A DNA stretch of 64,000 nt from Primulina eburnea. Taxonomy: Eukaryota; Streptophyta; Magnoliopsida; Lamiales; Gesneriaceae. This document shows positions 18,358-30,273 of this stretch, one piece after another. Position 1 is the stretch's first letter, and each line of letters opens with the position of its first letter. The notes beneath the pieces were generated by a model. That model was not told the origin of the DNA, did no database searches, and saw nothing but the letters and a program-made list of their open reading frames with translations. The stretch covers positions 372,001 to 436,000 of the forward strand of contig NC_133101.1 of assembly GCF_022965805.1 (NCBI RefSeq). Reading direction: 5' to 3'. A program made the position numbers and the translations under genes.

Positions 18358-19570
18358 GACATCTTCCCAGAATTCTTGATTTAGTTAAAGTCCACCATTG
18401 TAATTATTTAATGATCAGTCATTTAATGTTTTATAATTAAAAAAATAAATATCTGCCTGATCAATTAACTTTTGTTCGATAAGATCATGTACTCAACTTT
18501 TTGAGTAAATGATCAATTATTTTGTGGTATTATTATATATCAGTCCATCTATTTTATATACTACAATATTCCATATGCTTAATCATTTTGTTTAGGACTG
18601 TGTGTTCTCTTTTCACTAACAAAAGATAAAATTTGAATACATATATTCTTTGAAAGTCATGATTATAACATACCCTAACTTATTTGATATTAAGATTATG
18701 ATTATGATGTTGGAATAATCATGATGTGTAGAAGACGAGTTTACTAACAGAATCTCATACAAAAATCAGGTTTTTCTTTATCAAAAATATTGATGTCGAA
18801 AAGAGAAAAAAAAATTAAGTTGAATTTTGATAATACAAAAAGATCAAAATTATACAATTTTTTCAAGATTAAATGAGGTTTATGCGTAATCGAAAGAGTT
18901 TTAAAATTGGACATCAACATCGAGTTGGTGGAAAGAAATATAATTGAGGGCGTTTCCAAGGTACCTTGTGTTGGCGTCATTTCTCAAATCCAGTACAGAT
19001 GATTCAATAAATAATTATACTGACAAATGTAATGAGGAGTTAGTAGTAGTATACAAATAATTCTTTTTTGACAAGATAAATTAAAAAATCAGTTCCATTA
19101 TTTGAACTTGATAACTCCAAATTTTAAAAGTAAAAACAAAAGGGTTTATTAAAGTTGTTGAAATTTTTATATAAAATTAATGATCTATATATAAAAATCT
19201 CTTGCAACTTTTTCAATTAATATTGTGTAAGATCCATACAAAAATTAGTGACATAATATAAAGTCCACCATCCTTTTAAAAAAAAAAAAAAGAAATAATG
19301 ATACTGTCCGATGAAAAAATATTTTATTCTCATTAACACACTAATATTCGAGTTGTTATTAAATAGTGACATGACGTGACTAAAAAGGAAAGGATGGCAC
19401 TATTTCTCAACCTAGAATGTATAAGTTCTCTCAATCAAGGTCTATTGTTGCAATGTTTGTATGGACTCAAAAAGCCATCAAACCTGCATGGAAATTGCTG
19501 TACATAAGCAAGATGCATATGAACCAGGAAAGCCATATCCAAAAATCCATACTATTTTTTTTTTTGACAG
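18358..19570. other. Intergenic, AT-rich
   Basis: This is the 3' flank of the MYB gene followed by AT-rich DNA. Nothing was recognised up to the first exon remnant of the galactosyltransferase-like pseudogene at 19571. Confidence 0.4.
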
Positions 19571-21315
19571 AATGCTCTCCTTACTTCGATTGGCAGACTG
19601 TTGGGCTTGTTCACAGTTTCCACCAGAGTGACCAGCCTGGAAACATCACAAGGCTTCTAAGTTGCATGTGCGGAAGAGGACTTGAGGCAGTATAAAGGGC
19701 ACAATTTAGCTCTCACTCATCATGTTCCATCTATGAGTCCGCATCCATTAACTGGAGATTGGTAATCAAAATTTCCATGCACTTAGACTCAAAATTATCA
19801 TACCAAGAAAATAATTCTTAAATAATTGAAAATTTATAAAACTACTGTTACACGACCACGTATAAACTCGAGCTAAGTGGCATTCCTTGATCTTCACTTG
19901 AGATTATTATAAATGTCTTAATATCATCTTCAAACTGGTCTATTTTTATGTTGACCTTCGATTATATTTTAGAAAGGTCCTGACCACCTTGGCACCTTGT
20001 TTTTATACGCTACCATTGCATTCCTTTCTTGGAAAATTATTATATTGGTATCTTCAATTATCCAGTCGACTTGATGCGTGCAAGTTATACTGCATTGGAA
20101 ACTATAACACCTGATTTTTTCTTGTACCATGCCAGGTATCCAGCCATCAATAAACCACGTGCAGTTGTGCATTGGCTGAACCAAGTAAAGGTTGATGCAG
20201 AATACATATTAATCCTGGACGCTGATATGATTATAATTTATGAGAGGACCAATTACACCATTGGAGTTCAACGCAGCTAGGTGCCGTCCTGTCTCCACTC
20301 CCTATGAGTAAGAATGAATTTTTCTTTTATATTTTTTTCTCCTGAACGTGGTTTTCTATCTAGCTGATCTTCAACAAAAATAGTCACGAGTTGGTATCTT
20401 GATTTTCTAATATGCTATGTCATTGCCAGCTACTTGATTGGCTGTGACAATGAGCTTGCAAAGATCCATACTAGCCACCCTATTTCTTGTGACAAGGTCA
20501 GAGGCGTGGTCATATCTAATGCATATAAATAACCTCAGAACATTTGCTTTGCTTTGCTTTGCTTTGGCTGCATAAAACTGAGGAAGTCTGAGCTGATGTG
20601 GGTCATTGGTCCAGAAACATAACCGGAGATATTTATGAAGCTGGTTGGATAAGCGAGATGTATGGTTATGCCTTCGGTGTTGCAGAGGTATTTCAAAATT
20701 TCACAGGTTATCGAAACATGGCCATTTTTTCCACATCAGTGGACAAAAATGCTGTGTATAATATGCACTTTAGCTGCTCATTCTCATTGGTGCACGGTGT
20801 TCAATATTTTGAGCCATGTAGTTTTGCTACTCATTTGATATTCCTCCATGCAGTTCAATTTGCGGCATGTTATAAGTAACAAGATTTTGATATATCCTGG
20901 ATATGTTCTCGAACCCTGTGTCAACTATAGAGTTTTTCACTATGCCTTGGATTTTCGCTGTGTAACTGGAGCTTTGATAAAGCCAAAATGGAGACATGCC
21001 AATGTAGTTGAAAAATGTTGGTCTAAGTTTCCCGATCCAACAAAACTTGATCGGGCAAAAGAGGATGCATTTCAAAGTTACTTGCTTAGCATTGAACGTG
21101 TAACGAGGCTCTACGTGTTCACCATGAGAGAAATTTTTTTCCTGATCCCAAGTTTCTGTCCACTCCAACTACCCCTGACCGCCCTTCCTTGCATGCCCTT
21201 GCCAAATCACGAGACCTCTGGTGAAATCATAACCACAAGGAAAATTGACAAAAAAGATGAGCTTGATGCCTCCGGAGACAATTCAGAGCTGATTGAGGAA
21301 TCATGGAGACATTAG
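19571..21315 (+). pseudogene. Peptidyl-serine alpha-galactosyltransferase (SERGT1-like), broken fragment
   Basis: The intact family adds alpha-galactose to serine of extensin-type glycoproteins in the secretory pathway. Recognisable pieces, in order: CSPYFDWQTVGLVHSFHQ (from 19573), QYKGHNLALTHHVPSMSPH (near 19689), YPAINKPRAVVHWLNQVK then AEYILILDADMII (20136-20235; DAD is the metal-binding DxD), YLIGCDNELAKIHTSHPI (near 20431), GDIYEAGWISEMYGYAFG (near 20628), NLRHVISNKILIYPGYV (near 20851) and KWRHANVVEKCWSKFPDP (near 20986). Breaks: one extra base near 19664, about 7 extra bases at 20236-20246 just after the DxD, and a CTTTG expansion at 20544-20567 with stop codons around it. A late frame runs to a TAG at 21315. 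The N-terminal signal and the long C-terminal region of the roughly 800-residue protein are absent. Confidence 0.82.
20544..20567. repeat. CTTTG pentanucleotide repeat inside a former exon
   Basis: About four tandem CTTTG units replace the coding sequence that should read LRxFALxWL in the galactosyltransferase family. This is slippage in a no longer selected exon. Confidence 0.6.
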
Positions 21316-22054
21316 ATTTAGCACACGTCGTCATCTATATTCGACAGTTAAAGAAATGTCTTGTTAAGTATAATTTAAAACATACATGCATGTAATATAT
21401 TTGATAACTTGGTTCAAGACTAACTATTAATTAGTTGACATTTCTTGAAAGAGAACTTCTAAATCATTCAAAAATTGCTGCAAAAATGTGTTGATGACCA
21501 TATTATATTAAGTAATTGAAAACCCAAAAAAATAAAATTCACAATTAAGATGTTTGCATGTGTACACACGTATATCTAGTTTGTGTGTAATATAGAAGAA
21601 CACCATACTTGGATGGAGTAGTTCACCCCATCACCATCCTAAACCCCTTCTATCTCACCAAATTAGTCATTATGTTAAATAATGAAATATTTACTCTTTT
21701 TCAAATTTTAAAATAACTCAAATATTTTTTGATAAAAAAATGTTATAATTTTAGAACTCTGATTTTTAGTTTCTGTTCATCTTCGAAATAGTGGGTCCCG
21801 CCCCCAATCACATATCTATTATATTACTATTATTATTATTAAACTGCTTCTACGTGTGTGTGCGATCTACTTTATTTCTATTAATTTAACGTTCGCCTTT
21901 TCCCTTTGAATTTCAAATTTAAGTCCCTGAACACAGATTTATGCCTTAAGTAATACGATAAAGATTAGATTTTGTTTTCCTGGGATATATTTTTTTCATT
22001 ACATTCTTCTTACCGTTGGCGAGGTTGTCTCTTCTCGTTCTGCAATACCTCAGA
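21316..22054. other. Intergenic, upstream of the WVD2-like gene
   Basis: AT-rich DNA that ends in the presumed promoter and 5' leader of the WVD2-like gene. No other gene or repeat was recognised. Confidence 0.4.
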
Positions 22055-24863
22055 ATGGGAGATTCAGCTTGTCTCATGCATGGCTTCTCTTATGCCTCTG
22101 CCGTACCCAACGAATCCAAGCAGGTAACGGGAAGAAACTAAACTTGCTTTCTTTTTCAAACTTTATGTAAGAGTTGAAGCACCAAAAGGCGATTACTGAG
22201 ATTTATCCACCAAAAGCATGGAATGGCTTTGACGGGTTTTTGGCAAATGAAACTTGCATCAAAGATTTTCCATTAAGTTTTTTGTATTATTCAAGATTTA
22301 TTGTACTTTTATGGTTTTTTTTGGTGGTGTTGGAGCTAATGAATGATGCTTTACTGATTGTTATTTGAACTGCTACCTGATTCTTGGAATTCAACTCGAA
22401 AAATGATCTGTATTTCCTTTTTTTATTGTTGCTAATGTGTTCTTGCATAATTTTTAACTGACCCTTTTCCCAGGAAAAAAGGAATCCGGGAAAAGATGGG
22501 GGGCGATTTTAATAGTGAAAGGGTTTGATTTTGCAGGGGAACCCCGTACATGCTTTGGGGGAATCAGTATCGTTTGGAAGATTTATGACCGAGTCCTTAT
22601 CTTGGGAGAGATGGTCAACCTTTTCACAAAAGAAATACGTGGAGGAGGCAGAGAGATACGCGCAGCCGGGATCTGTGGCTCAGAAGAAAGCTTTCTTTGA
22701 GGCTCATTACAAGAGAATTGCTTCCCAAAAGGCTGCAGCTTTGCTCGAGCAAGAAAATGCTGCAAAAAATGCCACTGTTGCAGAAGAATCTGAAGTTGGA
22801 TACATGGATGATAATGATGACGATAAGACAAGATTGGTCTCGAATTCTAATTTCGAGGTCGAGGATAAATCGGTGGAGGCCAAGATTCAGAATTCTAACA
22901 AAGATGATGAGGTGAACTGTAATGGGCAGAGTGTAGTTGTGGAAGGCAGGGTTTTTGCAACGGTGGAGAATGAGGCCAAATGGGACTGCCCCATGAGAAG
23001 AAATTCAAGTAACAAATTTGATAATTTTGAAAATCATGATAATAATTCTGCGTCGGACGGTAGTGGAACTTCAGAGATGGAGAGACTTCTACTAAATCGT
23101 GGAAATTCTGTTCAAGTAGAAAATGAGTCCCCTGTGCAGAGAAATTCAAGTCAAACTAATCTTGGAAGTCAAGACACCATTTCTGGGTCAGAGAGTGGTG
23201 GGACTCCACAGGTGGAGAGACCATTACTAAAGGTGAAAATTGTGTACTCCATATTTCCTTTTCCTCTATTGCCCATTGTTTAAAATTTGTTTTTCGAATT
23301 TGAGTGTCTTGTGTAAATGCAGCAAAATTCTGTTGCTAGTGAGGATAACCCATCGGTGACTAGCAAGAAAAGTTCGGGTCCTTCTTTGTTAAAGTCATCC
23401 ATTCAGCGTAAGACGTGGACGGCTCCGTCCACGCCAGCTAAACCGGTCACTCCTCATCTCAAGAAAGAAAATAGCAGCGTCATTCGAAGCACAAGGAAGT
23501 CCAACTTGGATACAATCGACAGAAGGAGAGCTTCCCCGAAGTCTCTACGTTCGATTATCAACTTACTGCCTACTAAAGAGCCTGATAAAGAGCCAAGTTC
23601 TGCCTCCAAGAAGGCTGAGAGTTCAAGGATTGGTCTCAGTTCATTGCGAGTGCCTAAAGATTGCGCTACTCCTTTAAGGACTCCACTTGTGGTGATTCTA
23701 TGTTTCCTGTGGCTTTGAGCCCAAGATTTCGTGTGTGAAATGGTGTTAGTGTGGACTAAGGTTAATTCAGTTCTTGATTTGCAGGGAGCGACAAAGGGAG
23801 TGTCCAAGTATCCTAAAGCAACGCCTCGTTTGGAGAGCAGAAGGTTCCTACTTTAAACTTTTTCTTGACCAATTTGGATGCATCGTAAATAACGAAAAAT
23901 GTATAACCATTGATCGATAATGGCCATCGCAATATGATATATGTGTTGAAGCATGATGTGATAGGCCTGTTTGTGCATATTTCCACTGCTTTAGAATGCT
24001 TGGATTTGGATTTTCTCACAAGTGCGTGCTTATGTATCAGTTTTACGAAGTCATTGACTGCATGCCGAAACAAATTACAGTCTCCCACTATAACCACCCC
24101 TTTTGTTCTGAGAACAGAAGAAAGAGCTGCAAAAAGAAAACAGGTCATACACTCTATGCCCAATTCCAATTTAAATGTGTTTGAATTTAGTGCGTTGATC
24201 CGTGCCTCGTGTCTTTTCTCAACAATTTCAGAAACTCGAGGAAACATTTAACGCAAACAAGGATGTACACAAGGTGCTGGTGCAGAAGACATTGAGGGTT
24301 ATGCATTGATTCAGAACTCTCTTTTCTTCTCTCTCAAACTTGGTTTGTATTTTTCAACATGCACACTTTGAAGGAAAAAATAAAAAGAACATCTCTCGTT
24401 TTGCAGGAGAAGGCGGAGAACGAATTCAGAAAATTTAGTCGTAGCTTCTGTTTCAAAGCTCGGCCCTTGCCTGACTTCTACAATGAACGTGAAACCCCGA
24501 AAAATCAAATGAAAATAGTATATGCTTTCATCCCTCTCCTACTTATATATTCTGCAAAGTAATCCATCATTTCTTGCATGTAATACGGAGACAGCCATCC
24601 ATTTATTCCCCAAAAGTGCAATCTTATGTTCCTCATTCACCAAGAATAAATCCAAGAAACAGCGGTCTCCTCCTAATCTTACACATTTTTTTGAAATCCC
24701 CCACTCAAAAAGATTCTGTGTTCTTATGCAGACTCCAGCAGCTGCACAACCTCAGACATCATCACTGCTAGGAAAAAGCATCGCGAGTAAGAAACATGGC
24801 AACATCTCAATGCCAACTCCGGCTCCAACATCTTTGTCCATGAAAGCTCCAAAAATAAGATGA
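22055..24863 (+). CDS. WVD2-like protein with a TPX2 C-terminal domain
   Basis: These proteins bind cortical and mitotic microtubules and help set cell shape. Eight exons read in phase: 22055-22123, 22537-23232, 23323-23691, 23785-23843, 24041-24143, 24232-24297, 24407-24517 and 24732-24863, totalling 1605 nt and 534 residues. The N-terminus is MGDSACLMHGFSYASAVPNE, followed by SFGRFMTESLSWERWSTFS and KKYVEEAERYAQPGSVAQKK, typical of the WVD2-like 4-7 group. The middle is acidic and Ser/Asn-rich with two similar EMERLLLNRG/QVERPLLK segments, then a basic Ser/Thr/Pro stretch. The TPX2 domain starts at about residue 415: TTPFVLRTEERAAKRKQ, KLEETFNANKDVHKVLVQ and EKAENEFRKFSRSFCFKARP. Exon 5 must begin at 24041, since the later AG at 24080 leads to a stop. 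A near copy of exon 5 and its flanks lies at 30274-30647. Confidence 0.88.
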
Positions 24864-25308
24864 ATTCTTTCTAATAATTCATCACCTGAAAGGATGAGCC
24901 ATGAGAACAAGTCCCCTAACATCCAGCTATTATTATAAGAGCATATAGTTGTGTAATATTTTAAATTGCATTCTGGTTGTGATGATTGAGCGTTTTTGTT
25001 TATTTCATCGGCCATCATCGGTGTTGGGTGTAGATTCATTCAGGTAACCAATCTGCTGGAAATTATTTAATTTCCTTTCTTTTTTTTTTCTTTTTTTCCT
25101 TTTTATGTCAAAATTTGTGATATAATGAAAATAATAATATTGTTTGATCATATTTTTTACATCCAACTTACTCCTAGAGATTTTGTGAAAACGAGCAATC
25201 AAAATTATATATGCTTTCGGTGGGTTAGTCTTTTTATTCAGATAAATTTTATTACTTGATTTGACAATCGAGTTAAATTATTAATAATCAATCAACATAC
25301 AGTTAAAA

Positions 25309-25551
25309 ATGAAAAATCAAATACAAAAACGATCAAATATCGTCGATCAAACGAAACCCACCTCGCAGAAGCCCATTCCATCATCAACCTCAAGAAGTAG
25401 AGTAGAGGGACAAGATGTTCTTGTAGTTCCACCTTTATCTAATCATCATCTGACACAAATTCATCGTGCTTCCAATGCTAAACTTGATTGTGCTTTTGCG
25501 TTACTACACCATCTTTCTTCCAATTTTCAAGGTAAATATCACTTTTGCTAA
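25309..25551 (+). other. Orphan exon-like ORF of unknown function
   Basis: An 80-codon frame whose second half (LTQIHRASNAKLDCAFALLH) has more protein-like composition than the AT-rich surroundings. It ends near a good donor-like site (CAAG/GTAAAT at about 25531). No neighbouring exons were found and the family is not recognised; it may be a captured exon or chance. Confidence 0.2.
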
Positions 25552-25879
25552 CTTTTAATATACTGTGGATTTTATTTAATTTTTATGTTTTTTTAATATA
25601 TATTATAGATAATTAAGTTTATATCAGAATCAATCATTTATGAATTAATATTAATGATTAATAATTTAAGAGAAATAAAATTTTAACATAGTACAACTCA
25701 AATAAATATATATAGTAAAAAAACATATATAAATAAAATAATATGTAATATTCAGTTAAAAAATTTTATATATAAAATTGTAAAATATAACAAATGATAA
25801 TAAACTATCAATATAATTCATATTTATTATAAGGATTATATTGATTAAATTTTTTTTAAAGATTATATCATAAATTTAG

Positions 25880-26700
25880 AGGAAAAAAAAAGAATGTGTA
25901 TTAATGTCCAAATATATTTAAGATGGACAATGAATCACAAAAATTGACTAAGAAATGTAAATAAATATTTTTTTTACATAAAATTTAGAAAATAAAGAAG
26001 AATGTGAATTAATGTCCAAATCTATCTAAGATGGACAATGAATCACAAAAAAATCCTTAAAAAGACATATTAGTTTAATTTGCTAACTTAAATGAACAAG
26101 AAAAAGTAAATAAATAAATTTTTTACATTAAATTTAGAAAATAAAGAAGAATGTGAATTAATGTCCAAATCTATCTAAGATGGATAATGAATAAAAAAAA
26201 AAAACCCCCTTAAAAAGACATATTAGTTTAATTTGCTAGCTTAAATGAACAAGGAGATGTAAAAAAATAATTTTTATGGCAACAAATTTAAGAAATAAAG
26301 AGGAATGCGTATTAATGTTCAAATTCATTTAAGATGGATAATTAATTACAAAAAAAACCTTAAGATAACCTAATAATTTAATTGGCCAACTTAAATTAAC
26401 AAGGACATATAAAGAGAAAACAAAGAAGAATGTGAATTAATGTTCAAATATATCTAAGATGGATAATGAATCACAAAAAAAAAATCCTTAAAAAGACATA
26501 TTAGTTTAATTTGCTAACTTAAATGAACAAGTTGATGTAAAAAAATAATTTTTTTGGCAAAAAATTTAAGAAATAAAGAGGAATGTGTATTAATGTTCAA
26601 ATTTATTTAAGATGGACAATTAATTACAAAAAAAACCTTTAAAATAGCCTAATAATTTAATTGGTCAACTTAAATTAACTAACAAGGACATATAAGGAAA
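25880..26700. repeat. Diverged tandem repeat array upstream of the NLR gene
   Basis: At least six units of roughly 110-155 bp share the core GAATGTG(A/T)ATTAATGT, then AAATxTATxTAAGATGGA, AATGAATCACAAAA, a CCTTAAAAAGACATATTAG block and TTAATTTGCTAACTTAAAT. Cores start near 25891, 25999, 26146, 26304, 26427 and 26580. Units at 26270-26380 and 26550-26690 share private changes (TAATTTAATTGG), which suggests higher-order duplication. There is no coding potential. Confidence 0.8.
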
Positions 26701-26796
26701 TTCATGATGTGATATATTTATTTGTACGTTAGATTAGTTAAATAAATAAAAAATTTTCTAATTTCAATAGTACCATCCGTAAAACTCCCTCCATAA

Positions 26797-27032
26797 GCAA
26801 AGCTCTTCATCGGCAACTCCATTGTGGAAAACTCCCTTCTGCAACTTCATTTTTTGGCCAAGAAAATTAAAGATATGGCTGAGAGATGGTGAAGAAAGAT
26901 TTCTAATTTCAAAAGTACCTACACCGTGGGAAAAACTTCCTCCACCGGCAATACTCCCTTCATCGGGAACTCCATCCCTTCACGCCAAAACTTCATTTTT
27001 TGATCAAGAATATTAAAGATATGGCTGCTGAG
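26797..27032 (+). promoter_or_regulatory. Duplicated leader with upstream start codon before the NLR
   Basis: The 85-90 bp preceding the NLR start codon (about 26940-27032) is a diverged copy of 26797-26883. Both contain CTTCATTTTTTG, an AAGAAxATTAAAGATATGGCT string and the ATG itself. The upstream ATG at 26875 opens a five-codon frame (MAERW, stop ending at 26892), while the downstream ATG at 27021 opens the NLR. If the transcript starts upstream of 26875, this is a uORF. Confidence 0.55.
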
Positions 27033-29754
27033 ATATTAACGGGTTTCAGAAGTGGGTTTGGGTCGTCTCCATTTCCGTTCGCATTGGAGAGGTTGGCTTC
27101 ATTCGGGTCGTATGCTTGGAATGAAATAAAACTGATACTGGGTGTTGAGGATGAGCTCCGAAAGTTACAGAGAACGATGTTGATGGTTCAAGATTTGATG
27201 GATAGTGTGGAGTGTAGTCCGTTGAGGTCTACGAGAGGAAGCATAGCTTGGAGAGCATGGTTTGAAGATATCAAGAAACTTTCTTACGATGCCGATGCTC
27301 TTCTCGATGACATCTCGTTGCATCTCTCCACCATCGGCTCTGTGGGAACTGCTAATAGAGATGAGGTTCGCAAAATTGTTCTTTCATCTCATAATTTGAC
27401 ACTAGCTCATGACATAAATATATTGCAAAACAAGTTGGAACTTCTTGCTAAAGAAATGGAGAGACTACTGATGATTGAAAGCATGAAAAATAGTTTCAGC
27501 ATTGTGTCACCTATTCATAACTATATATACACTAGTTCACTGATAGATGAAAAAAATGTTTTTGGGAGGGACACTGAAAAACTAGATTGTGTTATGAATT
27601 TGCTCAAAAATGAACCAGAAATGGGTAACTTTTCGGTAATGTCGTTAAAGGGGATGGCTGGAATCGGTAAGACAACCCTTGCGAGGTTGGTTTACCATGA
27701 TGATTTGGTAAACTCGAGTTTTGAGAAGAAGATGTGGGTAACTGTTTCGATGAACTTTGATTTGATCAAGATCACAAAATATACGATAGAAGCTTTGACT
27801 GGGAATAGTTGCAGTTTATCCGACTTGAATTCGGTTCAGGTCCTCCTTCAAGAGTCAATTAGGGGGTTCAAATTTTTGCTGGTGTTAGACGATTGTTGGA
27901 GTGAAAATAATGATGATTGGGAAGAATTTTTCCTTCCTTTAAGATATGGTGATGAAGGAAGTAAAATAATTGTGACGACAAGAAGTGCCAGAGTTTCGTT
28001 AGTTGTTAGATCCTATGAAACATATTGTCTCAAACATTTATCTGATGATGACTGTTGGGGTTTGATGAAACAGAGAATGTTCTTCCCTGTGGAGGAAGAA
28101 GAGAACTTGAGATCTCTTGGCAAAGAGATTGCGAAAAAATGCAAAGGTTTACCTTTGGCAGCCAAGACATTGGGAAGTTTGTTGTCAAATTCAGGATATA
28201 GAGAAGACGAGTGGCTTTATATATTGAACAGTAAGCTGTGGAACTTGTCAAAAGATAAAGATAACCTATTCCCTGCTTTGATGCTTAGTTTTCTCCATCT
28301 TCCGCCGGGCGCTGCAGAAATGTTTTGCATATTGTTCTCTTTTCCCCAAAAATCACGAGTTTGAAGTTGAGGAACTCGTTCTTTTGTGGATGGCAGAGGG
28401 GTTCATCCGACCCATAGAAGGAAGGAGACTGGAAGACATAGGAAGCAAGTATTTCGATGACCTTTATTTGAGGTCGTTTTTCGAACAAGCTACAAATTCA
28501 AGGAATGAGATTATATACAAAATGCATGATCTCATCCATGACATGTCACAAATGGTTTCTAGTGATATATGCTTCCAGGTCAATGACATGTGGGATGAAT
28601 ACCCTTTATTTGGAAATACTTGTCACTTATCGATGTTTCGAGATAGTGTGCATCCGATACATCTGAAGGCCTCGGAGAAAAATGAAAGGTTGAGGACATT
28701 TTTGATGATTAATAAGAATGATGCTGATGGGGGACAGCTGGATAATTATTTTTTCTCACATTTGCGATCTTTGCGGGTGTTGGATCTGACTCGAATTGGC
28801 CTTAGTGAACTCAAAATTTGTTTCAAGCCCTTGAAATTTCTTCGTTATCTCAATCTCTCAGGAAACAAGATTTCAAAACTACCAGACTCCACATGTGGTC
28901 TTCTGGCTTTACAAACACTGAAACTTAAAAATTGCACTCGAATTAAAGCATTGCCAACAAACACAGAAAATCTCTCCAAATTACGACATCTGGATTTGGA
29001 TATAAAAGAACAATTTGCCCACATGCCACCAAATTTTGGAAGGTTAACTGAACTTCAAGCTCTTTCTGCATTCATCGTCGGGGGCAAAAAAGAAAATGGT
29101 ATCGCACAAATAAGTAATATGAATTCGCTGAGGGGATCACTCTGCATTAAAAACATCGATCGTGTCACAGATGTTGCAGAGGCAGTTGTGGCCAATCTAC
29201 ACGAGAAGCTGTTCTTGGACAATCTTGAGCCACAATGGGAGAATTTGATAGATGTTTCTCAGGGTTCTCTACGACAGGCACAAAATCTACAGGGTTCGGT
29301 TCTTGCAAATCTCCAGCCTCATCAAAATTTGAAAGAATTGGTCATTAAGAAGTACTGTGGAAGATTCTATCCACCTTGGCTCTGTGAACCAAGTCGCAAA
29401 ATTACGCGCATTAACTTGGAAGGGCTCAAGTATTGTGATAGTCTTCCACCTCTTGGACAGCTTCCTTCCCTAAAGTTTTTTCATATATCGGGTCTGCCTG
29501 TTTTGGAGTTGATTGATGAGAACTTTTATGGTGCGAGCAATACTGCGAAGTTCCCATCATTGGAATCTTTCGAAATAGAAAACATGGATAAATTGATCAA
29601 CTGGGAATTCACAAATACAGTTGATGTCATGCCTTGCCTTCAAACTTTCAGAATTCATCGTTGCCCAAGTTTAACAAGTGTGCCAATAAACTTGAGATCC
29701 CATCCGAATTCGAATATCAGCGAGTGCCCAAACCTAGTGACGGTGCTTCCATAA
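27021..29754 (+). pseudogene. CC-NB-LRR immune receptor (RGA-like), split by one frameshift
   Basis: Intracellular NLRs detect pathogen effectors and trigger defence. A single exon encodes a coiled-coil N-terminus with an Rx-like segment (RAWFEDIKKLSYDADALLDD, about residue 75). The NB-ARC follows: P-loop GMAGIGKTTLARLVY at about 211, kinase-2 FLLVLDDCW at about 290, RNBS-B GSKIIVTTRS, GLPL as CKGLPLAAKTLGSLL. The frame then stops at 28364. One extra G in the GGG at 28307-28309 explains the break; the second frame carries the winged helix (LVLLWMAEGFI from 28378), an MHD motif (KMHDLIHDMSQM), and about 10-12 leucine-rich repeats to a stop at 29754. With one base fewer the locus would encode about 910 residues, normal for the class. 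Read as given, it yields a truncated 447-residue CC-NB protein. The break may be natural or a sequencing error in a G run. Confidence 0.85.
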
Positions 29755-30273
29755 AGAGTAGTGAATTCTTGGTTCATCACATTCAGTTTTATGTTCAGGT
29801 ACAACATGTTTAATTCAAGTGGCATGCCTATTAAAACAAAATTGAAGTTGGCTAACCAGTAACGTAACCATGGTGTTGGTTTTGTCAATTGTACAGGGGA
29901 GATTACAGATTATTGAAGCAGCTTGAAAGTAGACGCAGTGGTAAAACGCTTCAACTAAAATCTCTCATTCCATTTATTGTTGTCTATGTTGGTCCAGATA
30001 GCAGGTCAATGGAGTGTAAGATTTCGGGGAATGATTTTAAGTTTGAATTGTGAAACATAAGGATGTCTTAGTCACGAACAAATCTTTAAAATGAAAATAC
30101 ATTTCTCATAGATTTGCTGACATGTGACTATATTTTTCTTATCTGTACTTCCCCCACCCAAAAGACTTGACTTTGACTTAGCGATGGAACTATATATTTA
30201 ATTAAATACTTACATATTTATATGTTTTTTGACTTTGGCTTAGCGGTGAAACTATATATATTTAATTAATACT
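29755..30273. other. 3' flank of the NLR, with a short tandem duplication
   Basis: Non-coding. Near 30168-30275 a unit containing GACTTxGxCTTAGCGxTG, AAACTATATAT and TTTAATTAA occurs twice, about 65 bp apart, immediately next to the captured TPX2 segment. Confidence 0.55.

Noticed and set aside
24081..24143. Shorter exon 5 of the WVD2-like gene starting after the AG at 24080
   Set aside because: In the phase set by exon 4 this start leads to an immediate stop, whereas the AG at 24040 keeps the frame and adds the conserved basic segment before the TPX2 domain.
25880..26700. Regularly recurring units resembling a CRISPR array
   Set aside because: Units are long, diverged and continuous without unique spacers, and the window is clearly plant nuclear DNA.
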